DNA of 11,344 nt, from assembly GCF_000613305.1 (NCBI RefSeq), contig NZ_BAIO01000041.1, forward strand, positions 1 through 11,344, read 5' to 3'. Numbering within the stretch: the stretch's first letter is position 1; every line of letters begins with the position of its first letter. The translations under genes were made by a program, and so were the position numbers. The DNA comes from Komagataeibacter kakiaceti JCM 25156. GTDB taxonomy: Bacteria > Pseudomonadota > Alphaproteobacteria > Acetobacterales > Acetobacteraceae. The notes below the pieces were generated by a model that saw nothing but the letters and a program-made list of their open reading frames with translations, was not told the DNA's origin and made no database searches. This document shows positions 1-8,527 of this stretch, one piece after another.

Positions 1-1384
1 CCGCCCCCCCATGGCGCGGACAAGATCAATTCCACCCATAAGGCGGCGCGTATTGATCGTGATCAGATCCTCACGGCTCTGTAATTCCGCGGTCTGGGCA
101 ATGACGACCTGCAGGTAGTCCACCGCCCCCTCCCGATACTGAAGGGTTGCCAGATAGGTAGTCCGGGCCGCCGCCACGACAGCTTCCTCCTGTCGCGCGG
201 CGCGTCCGCCAGATGATTTAACAGGGCAAGCTGGTCCTCTACCTCGCGAAAGGCGGTCAGCACCGTCTGCCGGTAATTCGCGGCGGCCTCGACATAGGCC
301 GCGTGGGTGACGGCCAGATTGGCGAACCGTCTGCCGCCATCGAATATGGCCAGCGTGGCCAGCGCTGGCCCCAGCGCCCAGACACCGCTGCCCGCCGCCA
401 GAAGGGTGCTGGTGACACTTTCCGAACCACCGGTCGCGCCCAGCGTGATATTTGGAAAAAACGCGGCCCGCGCCACCCCGATCCGTGCATTCGCCGCCGC
501 CATGCGCCGTTCGGCCACCGCGACATCGGGCCTACGTTCCAGCAGATGGGAAGGGGCCGTGACAGGAATGACGGGCACGGGCGCAAGGCCGCCCGAAGGG
601 GCCAGCGCGAAGGTGGATGGCTGCTCGCCCACCAGCACGGCAATGGCGTGTTCGACCAGCGTGCGATCCGCCACCTGCTGCTCCAGTCGGGACTGCGTGG
701 CGCTGAGCTGAGTCCGCGCCCGCCCTACATCCAGTTCATTCGCGGCCCCGCCCATGAAGCGCTTTGTTGTCAGGTCGAGGGACGCCGTATAGGCGGCCAC
801 GGTCCGTTGCAGCAGGTCGATCCGGGCATCGAGACCGCAGAGCTGGAAATAGTCATCTCCCAGTTCGCCCTCCAGGCTGAGACGGATGGCGGCGAGATCG
901 GCCGCGCTCGCCTGGGCATTCGCCCGCGCCGCCGTGACCAGATTGCGGATACGCCCCCATATATCCGGCTCCCACGAGACGGTGCCGCCTGTCTCATAAT
1001 CCCGGTATTCGTAATAAGTGCCCGTGGCCGGAAACAGCGCGCGTTCCCGCTGCGCGCTGGCCGTGGCGTCGATCTGGGGGAAGAAATCGGCCCGCGCGCG
1101 CCGGACAAGGCGCGGGCCTGATCATATCGCGCCACGGCAGCCGCCAGTTGCGGGCTGCCATGTTCAATCCTGTCCTCCAGCCGGTTCAGCCCGTCATCCC
1201 CCATGGCCGACCACCAGTCCCCCCGCAGCGCGGCATCCGTGGGCCGGGCCGGGGTCCAGGGCCCGGTTTCCCTGAACGTGGCGGGAAGGCCGGATACCAC
1301 CGGTTTCCTGTAACGGGGAGCCAGGTTACAGCCGCAAAGCAGGAAGAGGAGGAACATGCCCCCCCTTCCCCAGCTAGGACGCAT
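1..1384 (-). CDS. NodT-family outer-membrane efflux lipoprotein (TolC-like; frameshifted twice, C-terminus cut by window edge)
   Basis: With two bases restored about 461 residues are visible, close to the usual length, so only a few C-terminal codons are missing. The N-terminus is a lipoprotein signal: basic n-region (MRPSWGRGG), hydrophobic core, and a lipobox ending at Cys19 in LLCGCNLAPRY. Two outer-membrane efflux repeats follow. Family stretches include DWWSAMGDDGLNRLE, ARADFFPQIDATA, HLLERRPDVAVAERRMAAAN, NITLGATGG and FDGGRR. One base is missing at about 1108-1112, between YDQARA and VRRARADFFPQ, and another at about 198-204, between LADA and ARQEEAVVAAARTTYLATLQ. The protein forms the trimeric exit duct of the tripartite pump. 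The start at 1384 overlaps the adaptor stop; 1357 is the alternative. Both joins restore strongly conserved sequence. Confidence 0.88.
1359..1370 (-). promoter_or_regulatory. Purine-rich Shine-Dalgarno stretch at the start of the channel gene
   Basis: GGGGAAGGGGGG lies directly before an ATG at 1357 and downstream of the ATG at 1384. It makes 1357 a possible start, giving MFLLFLLCGC with no basic residues before the hydrophobic core. The ATG at 1384 gives a basic n-region and is also preceded by GAGGACGGG, so the start remains uncertain. Confidence 0.35.
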
Positions 1385-2546
1385 GCCCGTCCTCATGCGG
1401 TCTGACCGGATCCCCCTGGCTTATGTCATCCGGCGGCGTGTTGATGATCCGGCTTTGCGGTGCCAGCCCTGTTACTTCCAGTTCCGTGCCGAAATCCGTC
1501 AGGATAGAGACCGGCTTTATCCTGACGTGATTATCGTCATCCACCAGCGCCACGGTCGTCCGGTCCCTGCGAAACAGCAGGCAACTGGCCGGAATACGCA
1601 CGGAAGGGGGCGCCTGCGGTCCCGGCCCCCGGAATGTAAAGATGACCTGCGCATAGGCCCCGGGTTTGAGCAGGTTTTCCGTATTGTCATAAACAAGCTG
1701 GACCAGCATGGTGCCGGACCGGGAATCAACGGCATCGGCGGAATGCAGGAGACGCGCTTCGAATTTGCGGTCGCGATAATCCGGCACGGTGAACTGCGCC
1801 ACAAAACCGTCATGCATCCGCGCGGCATAGGCCTGTGGCACCCGCACATACAACCGGAGCCGTTTTACATCCGACACCGTAAAGAGCGGCTGGCTGGCGG
1901 CGGTGCCCGCGACGATCAGCGCGCCAATATCCGTGGCGCGACTGGTCACCACCCCGGAAAATGGCGCGATGATGCGCTTGAACCCGGACAGCGTCTCGAA
2001 GCGTTCAACATCCGCCGCCGCTTCATGACGGGCCGCTTCACTGGCGGCGAAGTTGCCCCGGCGTTCATCCGTTTCCTGTTGGGATACGGCATTCTGCGCA
2101 ATGAGACGATCCCACCGCCGCGATGTGATCCGCGCCAGGTCACGCTGCGCGGTGCGCGTGCCCAGCGCCGCCCGTGCGGCGGCAAGTTGCAGATCCACAT
2201 CGGGCGTATCGATTTCCGCCAGAAGCTGACCTTCATCCACCTTCTGCCCGATATCGACATACCAGCGCCGCAGATAGCCATTGGTCCGGGCATAGACCGG
2301 CGCGCTGTACCATGCTTCAAGCACGGCGGGCAGGACCAGCGTATCAACGGCGTGCCCGCCCGGATGCACGATGGTAACGGTGGGCACCAGTGCCGCAACA
2401 TTCACGGCATGAAGCTGGTGGCGGGCATGGATGCGCGCCACCGTTCCCACCACAAGGACAAGCCCGAACAGGACAAGCCCGCCGAGGAGGATCCACGCCA
2501 GTCGCGGCTTATGGGCCGCCTGTGGCAATATATGCGTATCAGGCAT
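1374..2546 (-). CDS. Periplasmic adaptor (membrane fusion) subunit of the RND efflux system
   Basis: This intact gene encodes 390 residues. One membrane helix at about 16-36 anchors it in the inner membrane. The first lipoyl half-domain spans about 82-115, with VYARTNGYLRRWYVDIGQKV and GQLLAEIDTPD. An alpha-hairpin follows at about 118-185, then the second lipoyl half (FKRIIAPFSGVVTSRATDIGALI). Beta-barrel and membrane-proximal domains continue to the C-terminus. Adaptors of this kind link the RND pump to the outer-membrane channel. The ATG at 2546 was chosen because it overlaps the pump stop by 8 bases and places the anchor helix normally. Longer upstream in-frame starts would run inside the end of the pump gene and add a cysteine-rich stretch. 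The stop TAG lies just inside the start region of the channel gene. Confidence 0.92.
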   Translation of the reverse strand: MPDTHILPQAAHKPRLAWILLGGLVLFGLVLVVGTVARIHARHQLHAVNVAALVPTVTIVHPGGHAVDTLVLPAVLEAWYSAPVYARTNGYLRRWYVDIGQKVDEGQLLAEIDTPDVDLQLAAARAALGTRTAQRDLARITSRRWDRLIAQNAVSQQETDERRGNFAASEAARHEAAADVERFETLSGFKRIIAPFSGVVTSRATDIGALIVAGTAASQPLFTVSDVKRLRLYVRVPQAYAARMHDGFVAQFTVPDYRDRKFEARLLHSADAVDSRSGTMLVQLVYDNTENLLKPGAYAQVIFTFRGPGPQAPPSVRIPASCLLFRRDRTTVALVDDDNHVRIKPVSILTDFGTELEVTGLAPQSRIINTPPDDISQGDPVRPHEDGHAS

Positions 2547-5500
2547 GGGCGTGCGCCCCATCCGCCCCGCGGCGCGCGCGCCAGTCATAAATCGTGGCGA
2601 ACAAGGTGGGCACGAAGAACAGTGACGCGCTGGTGGCGAATAACAGCCCGCCAATGACCGCCCGGCCCAGGGGCGCGTTCTGTTCCCCGCCTTCCCCTAG
2701 CCCCAGCGCCATGGGCAGCATGCCGATGACCATGGCCAGCGCCGTCATGATGACCGGCCGCAGGCGGGTGCCGCCCGCCGTCAGGGCCGCGCGCAGGGCA
2801 TCACCATGTTCCGCCAGTTGCTCGCGGCAGAAGCTGATGACAAGGATGGAGTTCGCCGTGGCCACCCCCATGCACATGATCGCCCCGGTCAGCGCGGGAA
2901 CGGAAAGCGGCGTGTGCGTTGCAAACAGCATCCAGCATATGCCCGCCAGCGCGCCCGGCAGCGCGAGGACGACAATGCAGGGATCGGTCCAGCTCTGGAA
3001 ATTGATGACGATCAGCAGGTAGATCAGCACGATCGCGCCCAGCAGGCCGAACCCCATGCCTGAAAAGGCGGTTGTCATGGCCTGGTACTGGCCGCGCAGC
3101 GTGACCGTGACCGTCTCCGGCCGGTCAGGCTCCAGACGCCGCAGGGCGGTTTGTACATCACCCGCGATCGCGCCGAGATCCCGCCCATCCCCCGCCGCGA
3201 ACACATCGATCAGCGGGCGGATGTTGTACTGCGTCTCGACCGGGGAAGTCGTGCCCCGGGTAATCGTGCCCAGCGCGCCCAGCACCTGTAGCTGGGTTGT
3301 CGAAACGCCCGTGACCGGCAGCCCGATCACATCCGCCAGCGAACTGATCCGGTATTCGGGCATCTGCACCGCAATGGGATAGGTGACCATGCTGTGGGGA
3401 TCGAGCCAGTACAGCGGCGCCGTCTGCACCGTGCCCGCAATCGAGGTCGCGATACTGCTGGTCACGTCCCCTTCCGTCAGGCCAAGCTGGTTGATGCGGG
3501 TCCGGTCCGCGTCAAAACGCAGTTCCGGGTAATGGCCGGGCTGCTGGATACGGGCATCGACCAGACCGTCGATCGGGCGGATGGCGCGCAGTATCCGCTG
3601 GGCGAACTGGCGGGTTTCATCGGGGTTGGTGCCGGATACCTGAATGTCGATCGGCGCGGGCGCGCCGAAATTCAGGATCTGGCTGGTAATGTCCGATGGC
3701 AGAAACGCAAACGTCGCTTCGGGGAAAAGTGTGGGCAGTTCAGCGCGCAGGATGCGAATGTAGTGTTCCGTGGGGCTGTGGCCTTCCTTCAGCGCCACGA
3801 TAATGTCGCCATCCTGCGGCCCGATCGTGCCGGATGCGTTATAGGCCGTGTTGATGGCGCTGGTGGGCAGGCCGATATTGTCAGCGATCGATTCCAGTTC
3901 CGCCTGGGGAATGCGCTGGCGGATCCGCTTCTCGATACGCTGGAACAGGGCCGCCGTCTCCTCGATCCGCATGCCCACCGGGCCGCGTACGTGCAGTGTC
4001 AGGGTTCCGGCATCGACCTGGGGAAAGAAATTGCGCCCCAGAAACGGCAGCAGACCCATGCTCAGCATGGCGAACCCGAAAAACCGCCCACGAACCAGCC
4101 CCGATGGTCCAGCACGGCGGCAAGCAGCGCGCCATAACCGGCACGAAGCGCTTCGAAACGCCGCTCGAACCCCTTCTGGAAACGTGTGAAGGGATTGCCA
4201 CCCGTCTGGTTTTCGTGCCCATGCGGCCGCAGCAGGAACATGGCCATGGTGGGTACCAGCGTGCGCGACAGGATGAAGGACATCACCATGGCGAACATCA
4301 CCGAAAACGCCATGGGCACGAACAGGAAGCCCGCGATGCCCGGCAGGTAGAACATCGGGACAAACACGATACAGATGCAGATGAGCGAGAGAAAAGCCGG
4401 GACGATGATCTCCCCCGATCCGTCAATGATGGCGGCATGGACATCCTTGCCCATTTCCAGATGACGCTCGATATTCTCGATCGTGACCGTGGCCTCATCC
4501 ACCAGAATTCCCACGGCCAGGGCGAGCCCACCCAGGGTCATGACATTCAGCGTCTCCCCCAGCGCGGAAAGCGCCGTAATGGCCCCCAGAACCGACAGGG
4601 GAATGGACGTGGCCACAATGAGCGTGGAGCGCCATGAGCCCAGGAACAGCAGGATCATGAGGCTGGTCAGGCCAGCCGCGATCGCGCCCTCGCGTACCAC
4701 GCCATTCACGGCGGCCTTTACAAACAGCGACTGGTCATTGACGGGCCTGAGCCTGATCTGCTTCGGCAACCCGCGCGTCGCATCGGGCATCATCGCCTTG
4801 ATCCCGGCCACGATCGCGATGGTGGAGGTCGCGCCCGATTTCAGCACCGTCATCAGGGCGGAACGCTGCCCGTCCACATGAACCACATTCTGCTGGGGTG
4901 TTGCGCCGTCGCGCACATGGGCCACGTCGCGCACGCGCACCACCGCGCCATTGACCGTCCGCACGGGCAGGCTGTTCAGCAGGTCCACGGAAAGCGGCGC
5001 ATTGTTCAGCCTGAAATTATACTGGTACTCGCCAATCTTCACGAAACCGGCCGGCGTGATCTGTGTCTGGCTGGTCAGGGCGTTGCCCACGTCCTGCGCC
5101 GATACGCCGCGCGACTGCAGTTGCGCGGGGTCAAGGTCCATCTGGATCTGGCGCACCCGGCCGCCATAGGGATAGGGAATGGCCGCACCCGGTACGGTAA
5201 CCAGCCGGTTGCGGATGAAATTGAATCCATAGTCATACAACTGCTGTTCGGTCAGGCCCGCGCCCGACAGGGCAAGCTGGACGATGGGCACCGTGGAGGC
5301 GCTGTAATTGAGGATGAGCGGCGGCGTGGTGCCAATGGGAAGCTGGCGCAGGATTGTCTGGGCAATGGCCGTGACCTGCGCATTGGCGATACGGACATCG
5401 GTGCCCGGCTGGAAGAAGATTTTCGTAACCCCGATCCCCGTAAGCGACAGTCCCTCGATATGTTCGATATTGTTCACCGTTGTGGTCAGGACGCGCTGGA

Positions 5501-5702
5501 ACGGAAGTTCGATGCGCCCCGACATGTCCTGTGGTGAAAGGTTGCTGTAGGTCCACGCCACGGCGATGATGGGAATGCGGATTTCGGGGAAGATGTCCTT
5601 CGGCGTCCGGATGGCTGACAGCACACCGATAAAAACGATCAGGATCGCCATCACCACGAATGTATAGGGCCGCGCGAGTGCGAGACGGACAATCGCATTC
5701 AT
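2539..5702 (-). CDS. RND-family efflux pump inner-membrane subunit (frameshifted)
   Basis: With one base restored this encodes 1054 residues, the normal length for a hydrophobe/amphiphile-efflux type RND pump. The fold repeats twice: helix (about 12-30), large periplasmic loop (about 35-335), six helices, then the same pattern from about 545. The start MNAIVRLALARPYTFVVMAI is typical of the family. Helix 4 carries GILVDEATVTIEN, with Asp402-Glu403 where AcrB has Asp-Asp, and helix 10 has GVATANSIL, with Ala950 where AcrB has its relay lysine. The break lies at a run of five T on the minus strand (4083-4079): GGF ends in SGSPC and a stop, but one more T gives FFGFAMLSMG and the second half follows. 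The adaptor gene starts inside the last codons, overlapping by 8 bases. The pump is driven by the proton gradient; the substrate is unknown. Confidence 0.9.
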
Positions 5703-5815
5703 GCCGCAGCGCAACCCCGGCGGGTTCTGGCGGCCCCCGCGACAGTCACAGCGCCCGTCAGTACAGCCGGAATATCGGACCTGCCTGAAACCCGTAAAAT
5801 GCGCTGCATCTTCAT
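5699..5815 (-). CDS. Possible short leader ORF overlapping the RND pump start
   Basis: A 38-codon ORF (MKMQRILRVSG... ending GCAAA) begins at the ATG at 5815, preceded by AGGGA at an 8-base spacing. Its TGA overlaps the ATG of the pump gene at 5702, the arrangement of translationally coupled genes. Another in-frame ATG at 5821 would add two residues. The peptide is basic with a small alanine- and valine-rich middle. I do not recognise it. The pump gene itself has only a poor Shine-Dalgarno sequence, so coupling would help explain how it is translated. A chance ORF in G+C-rich DNA is a real alternative. Confidence 0.3.
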   Translation of the reverse strand: MKMQRILRVSGRSDIPAVLTGAVTVAGAARTRRGCAAA

Positions 5816-5942
5816 GGTCATGATCCCTGAGCCAGTTCCCGACATATCCAGTCGCCAGCCTGATCCTGTCCCAACGCATCAACGGGGCGATCGGCTGATC
5901 AGGGAAAATGAAAAACAGGGCCGGGAAACCATGCCCGCGCCA
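5703..5942 (-). other. Intergenic region between oxidase and efflux operons
   Basis: These 240 bases are the only sizeable gap in the window. They hold the terminator-like hairpin, a perfect 8-base palindrome CTGATCAG at 5894-5901, and most of a short ORF that overlaps the pump start. I see no convincing -35/-10 pair, although the stretch is somewhat less G+C-rich near 5901-5920. A promoter for the efflux genes would be expected here. Confidence 0.5.
5911..5937 (-). terminator. Possible weak rho-independent terminator of the oxidase operon
   Basis: On the minus strand, GGGC (5936-5933) can pair with GCCC (5921-5918) across an 11-base loop, followed by TG and five T (5915-5911). An alternative CGGG/CCCG stem of four pairs exists in the same place. 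It begins 6 bases after the subunit IV stop, the right position for an operon end. The stem is short, so termination may be partial and some read-through into the efflux genes is possible. Confidence 0.3.
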
Positions 5943-6257
5943 TCAGGGGGAAACGCCCCGCGCCGCTGGCGCATGATGGGCGCGTGAAGACAGGCTGTCG
6001 CCCACGGCGAAAGTGGTTCGGGTAAAGCTGTCCAGACTGCCAAGCGCCAGTAATATGGTCAGCCAGAACAGCCCGCCCAGTGCGAATATCGCGGCAAGGG
6101 GCGGTGCGCGCGCGATCCGCATGAACCCGAATACGATAATCAGCGCCATAAGGACCGCGCTGGCGCGGATACCAGGCGTGAAACCGGCCCCGGCCATGAC
6201 CAGTTCCGCACCGAAAAGCAGCATGAGCAGAACCCAGCACGCCACGATACGCGCCAT
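5943..6257 (-). CDS. Cytochrome c oxidase subunit IV (prokaryotic type)
   Basis: This gene encodes 104 residues and three membrane helices at about 4-22, 30-47 and 55-74. The last helix carries GGLFWLTILLALGSLDSFTR, a pattern I associate with the small prokaryotic subunit IV family that closes ctaCDE-type operons. The tail is short and has several histidines and alanines. The ATG shares its A with the TGA of subunit III, so translation is probably coupled. A longer open frame runs back to 6398, but it overlaps subunit III entirely and its extra residues are not hydrophobic. This is the last gene of the oxidase operon, and a terminator-like hairpin follows directly. Function is assembly or stability of the oxidase by family analogy; no catalytic residues are expected. 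Confidence 0.8.
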   Translation of the reverse strand: MARIVACWVLLMLLFGAELVMAGAGFTPGIRASAVLMALIIVFGFMRIARAPPLAAIFALGGLFWLTILLALGSLDSFTRTTFAVGDSLSSRAHHAPAARGVSP

Positions 6258-6889
6258 CACACCCGTCCGATCAGATAAAGGACCGGGAAGAGCAGGATCC
6301 AGACAAGATCGACAAAGCTCCAGTACAGTCCCACCACATCCACCGCCATGCCAGGCGCGGGCTGGCCCATCCGTGCGCGGGTCCGGTAACACACCCACAC
6401 GATCAGCCCGATACCGACCAGCATATGCAGCCCGTGCAGCGCGGTGGACATGAAATAAAAGCTGTAGAACAGTTGCGCACCACCGGCATCCGGCCCGGAA
6501 ATGGCAAATCCCGTGCCCGGAAACAGGTGCTCCGTAAGCTCAAGCTGCCATTCCCGGCCTTTGAGCACAAGAAACACCACGCCCAGCCCGGCCGCCCCCA
6601 GGGCCGCGGGGATGATGCGGCGGTCATGCCCCTGCCGGGCCGCCTCCACCGCCAGGGTGTAAATGGCGCTGCTGGTGATCAGCAACAGTGTATTTATACA
6701 GCCGATCAACAGGTTGGTATGGCGCACCCCGATGACCCATCCGGCGGCATGCGTGTGCGAATAGACCAGAACGATCAGGAACAGCCCGCCAAACAGCAGG
6801 ACTTCACTGGCCAGGAACAGCCACATGCCCGCCACGGCCGTTTCATCACGGTGCCCGGCCGTATCATAGGGCGCGAGGGGATCAGCCAT
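6257..6889 (-). CDS. ctaE: Cytochrome c oxidase subunit III
   Basis: This intact gene encodes 210 residues with five membrane helices, the short bacterial form without the first two helices of the mitochondrial protein. Diagnostic stretches are ETAVAGMWLFLASEVLLFGG, with the conserved Glu29, and FYFMSTALHGLHMLVG with its conserved histidines (His152, His155). The C-terminus DVVGLYWSFVDLVWILLFP is also typical. Subunit III stabilises subunit I and supports proton uptake; it binds no redox metal. The start overlaps the end of subunit I by 8 bases, and the stop TGA shares one base with the ATG of the next gene. A longer reading from further upstream is possible but would add an N-terminus unlike the family. 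Confidence 0.94.
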   Translation of the reverse strand: MADPLAPYDTAGHRDETAVAGMWLFLASEVLLFGGLFLIVLVYSHTHAAGWVIGVRHTNLLIGCINTLLLITSSAIYTLAVEAARQGHDRRIIPAALGAAGLGVVFLVLKGREWQLELTEHLFPGTGFAISGPDAGGAQLFYSFYFMSTALHGLHMLVGIGLIVWVCYRTRARMGQPAPGMAVDVVGLYWSFVDLVWILLFPVLYLIGRV

Positions 6890-8522
6890 GGGCTTCCTCC
6901 TTCCGCGCGGCGTCATTCGCCCGGTCCAGTGCGGCGTAATCATAGGCGTCATGCGTCATGACGGGCGGATGGATAAAGTTTTCCGTCGGCGGTGGGGAGG
7001 ATGTGCGCCATTCCAGCCCGGTCGCCTGCCATGGATTGTCGGTCGCGCGCGCGCCACGAAACAGCGACCACGCAAAATAGACCAGCGGCAGGATATAGGC
7101 GAGCGCAAGGATGCTGGCCCCGGCGGAAGACAGCACATTAAGCACCTGGAACTGCGCCGGATAGGTTGCATAGCGTCGCGGCATGCCTTCATACCCCAGC
7201 AGGAACTGCGGGAAAAAGGTCAGGTTGAAGCCAAAGAACAGGAGTGCCGCCGCCGTCCGCCCCCACATTTCGGGTACATGCGGCCCGTTATCTTGGGCCA
7301 CCAGTAATGCAGCCCGGCGAAATAGGCCGAAACCATGCCCCCCACCATGATGTAATGGAAATGGGCCACCACGAAATATGTCTGTGTCAGGTGTACATCA
7401 CTGGCCAGGGAGGCAAGGAACAGCCCGGTCAGCCCCCCCACCGTAAACAGCCCGATAAACCCCATGGCGTACAGCATGGGCGCATCCAGCCGGATGGCCC
7501 CGCCATGCATGGTGCCCAGCCAGTTGAACACCTTGATGGCCGAAGGAACGGAGACAAGGAAACTCAGCATGGAAAACACAACGGCGGCGTAAAGCGATGT
7601 TCCGGCCACGAACATATGGTGCCCCCAGACCAGAAAGCCGATGGCCGCGATGGAAATGGACGACCACGCCACGAACCTGTACCCGAAAACCGGCTTGTGG
7701 CAGAACGTGCTCACCACCTCGCTGACCACCCCCATGCCCGGCAGGATCATGATGTAAACCGCCGGGTGGGAGTAGAACCAGAACAGGTGCTGAAACAGCA
7801 GCGGATCCCCCCCCAGGGCGGGATCGAACACGCCGACACGGAAAAAATGCTCAAACGCCAGAAGCAGCAGCGTGATGCTGAGCACCGGGGTTGCCAGCAC
7901 GAAAATGACACTGGTGGCGTACAGCGCCCAGAGCATGAGCGGCAGGCGGTACCACGTCATGCCCGGCGCGCGGAGCTGGTGGATGCTTATGATGAAGTTG
8001 ACCCCGGTGGCGATGGATGAAAACCCGCTCAGGAAAACCCCCGCCACGACCGGCAGCACCCGACCCTGCGTATAATCGGTGGAGAGCGGCGTATAGAACG
8101 TCCATCCGGTTTCCAGCCCCCCACGGAACAGCCCGTACACCACCAGCATCCCGGCCATGACGAACAGGTACCAACTGATCAGGTTAAGGCGTGGAAAGGC
8201 CAGGTCACGCGCGCCCAGCATCAGCGGCACAAGAAAATTGCCCAGCGTTACGGGAATGGAGGGCACGAGAAACAGCCAGACCATGACAACGCCATGCAGG
8301 GTGAACATGCGGCTGTAGGTCTCGTCCGACAGGATCGCCCCCGTGGGCATGATCAGGTGCAGCCGGATCAGCGCGGCCCCCACGCTGCCAAGGGCGAAGA
8401 ACACGGTGATGGAGGCCATGTACAGCAGCGCGATCCGTTTATGGTCGGTTGTCAGCAGCCATGACCGCACGGTGCCGTCCTGCCACAGGTAACCGCGTTC
8501 ACCGCCGGGTATGTGGGGCCAT
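6882..8522 (-). CDS. ctaD: Cytochrome c oxidase subunit I, type A2 haem-copper oxidase (frameshifted twice)
   Basis: Read with two corrections this encodes 546 residues with about twelve membrane helices. It is the catalytic subunit that reduces oxygen and pumps protons. Ligands are present: His76 (low-spin haem, in TLHG), His252 with cross-link Tyr256 in YSHPAVY, His301-His302 (CuB), and His387/His389 in AHFHYIM. The D-channel Asp106 (GARDLAFPRLN) and K-channel Lys330 (AIKVFNW) remain. The usual Glu of HPEVY is Ala, with Tyr-Ser in front, as in type A2 oxidases. The N-terminus reads MAHIPGGERGYLW if one C is removed from the run at 8515-8518. Near 7268-7273 one base is missing, so KITGRMYP runs out of frame instead of continuing as EMWGRTAAALLFFGFN. 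A GTG at 8470 could start translation without the first correction but would lose the conserved N-terminus. Confidence 0.92.
6893..6900 (-). promoter_or_regulatory. Strong ribosome binding site of the subunit III gene
   Basis: GGAGGAAG on the minus strand lies 3 bases before the ATG at 6889, within the end of the subunit I gene. It decides the start: upstream in-frame codons add a basic stretch not expected in this family. Confidence 0.65.
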
Positions 8523-8527
8523 GGCCG

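Noticed and set aside
1356..2657. A 433-codon open frame on the plus strand
   Set aside because: It lies opposite the adaptor gene, is rich in arginine, histidine, proline and glycine with no recognisable domain, and is the usual mirror ORF of high-G+C coding DNA. The same holds for plus-strand frames at 303-1121, 3394-4137, 4878-5537, 7244-8020 and 8449-9549.
4079..4083. Programmed -1 ribosomal frameshifting in the pump gene at a run of five T
   Set aside because: The run could allow slippage, but the flanking codons do not form a standard slippery heptamer. Seven other breaks in the window lack such sites, so a shared sequencing cause is simpler.
2539..5882. Two separate half-size RND genes
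   Set aside because: Each half is one structural repeat, and adding one T at 4079-4083 gives continuous family sequence of normal length. The second half has no start region or ribosome binding site of its own, so one broken gene is the better reading.
5700..5882. A 60-residue N-terminal extension of the RND pump
   Set aside because: The extra residues are hydrophilic, include several cysteines, and do not resemble the family, whose proteins begin just before the first helix.
5894..5901. Palindrome CTGATCAG as an operator
   Set aside because: A single 8-base palindrome with no second copy, no adjacent regulator gene and no clear promoter is too weak to call.
7220..8470. Subunit I starting at GTG 8470 with no N-terminal frameshift
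   Set aside because: It would drop the conserved segment GGERGYLWQDGT encoded just upstream and has no good ribosome binding site. The ATG at 8522 fits better if one C is removed.
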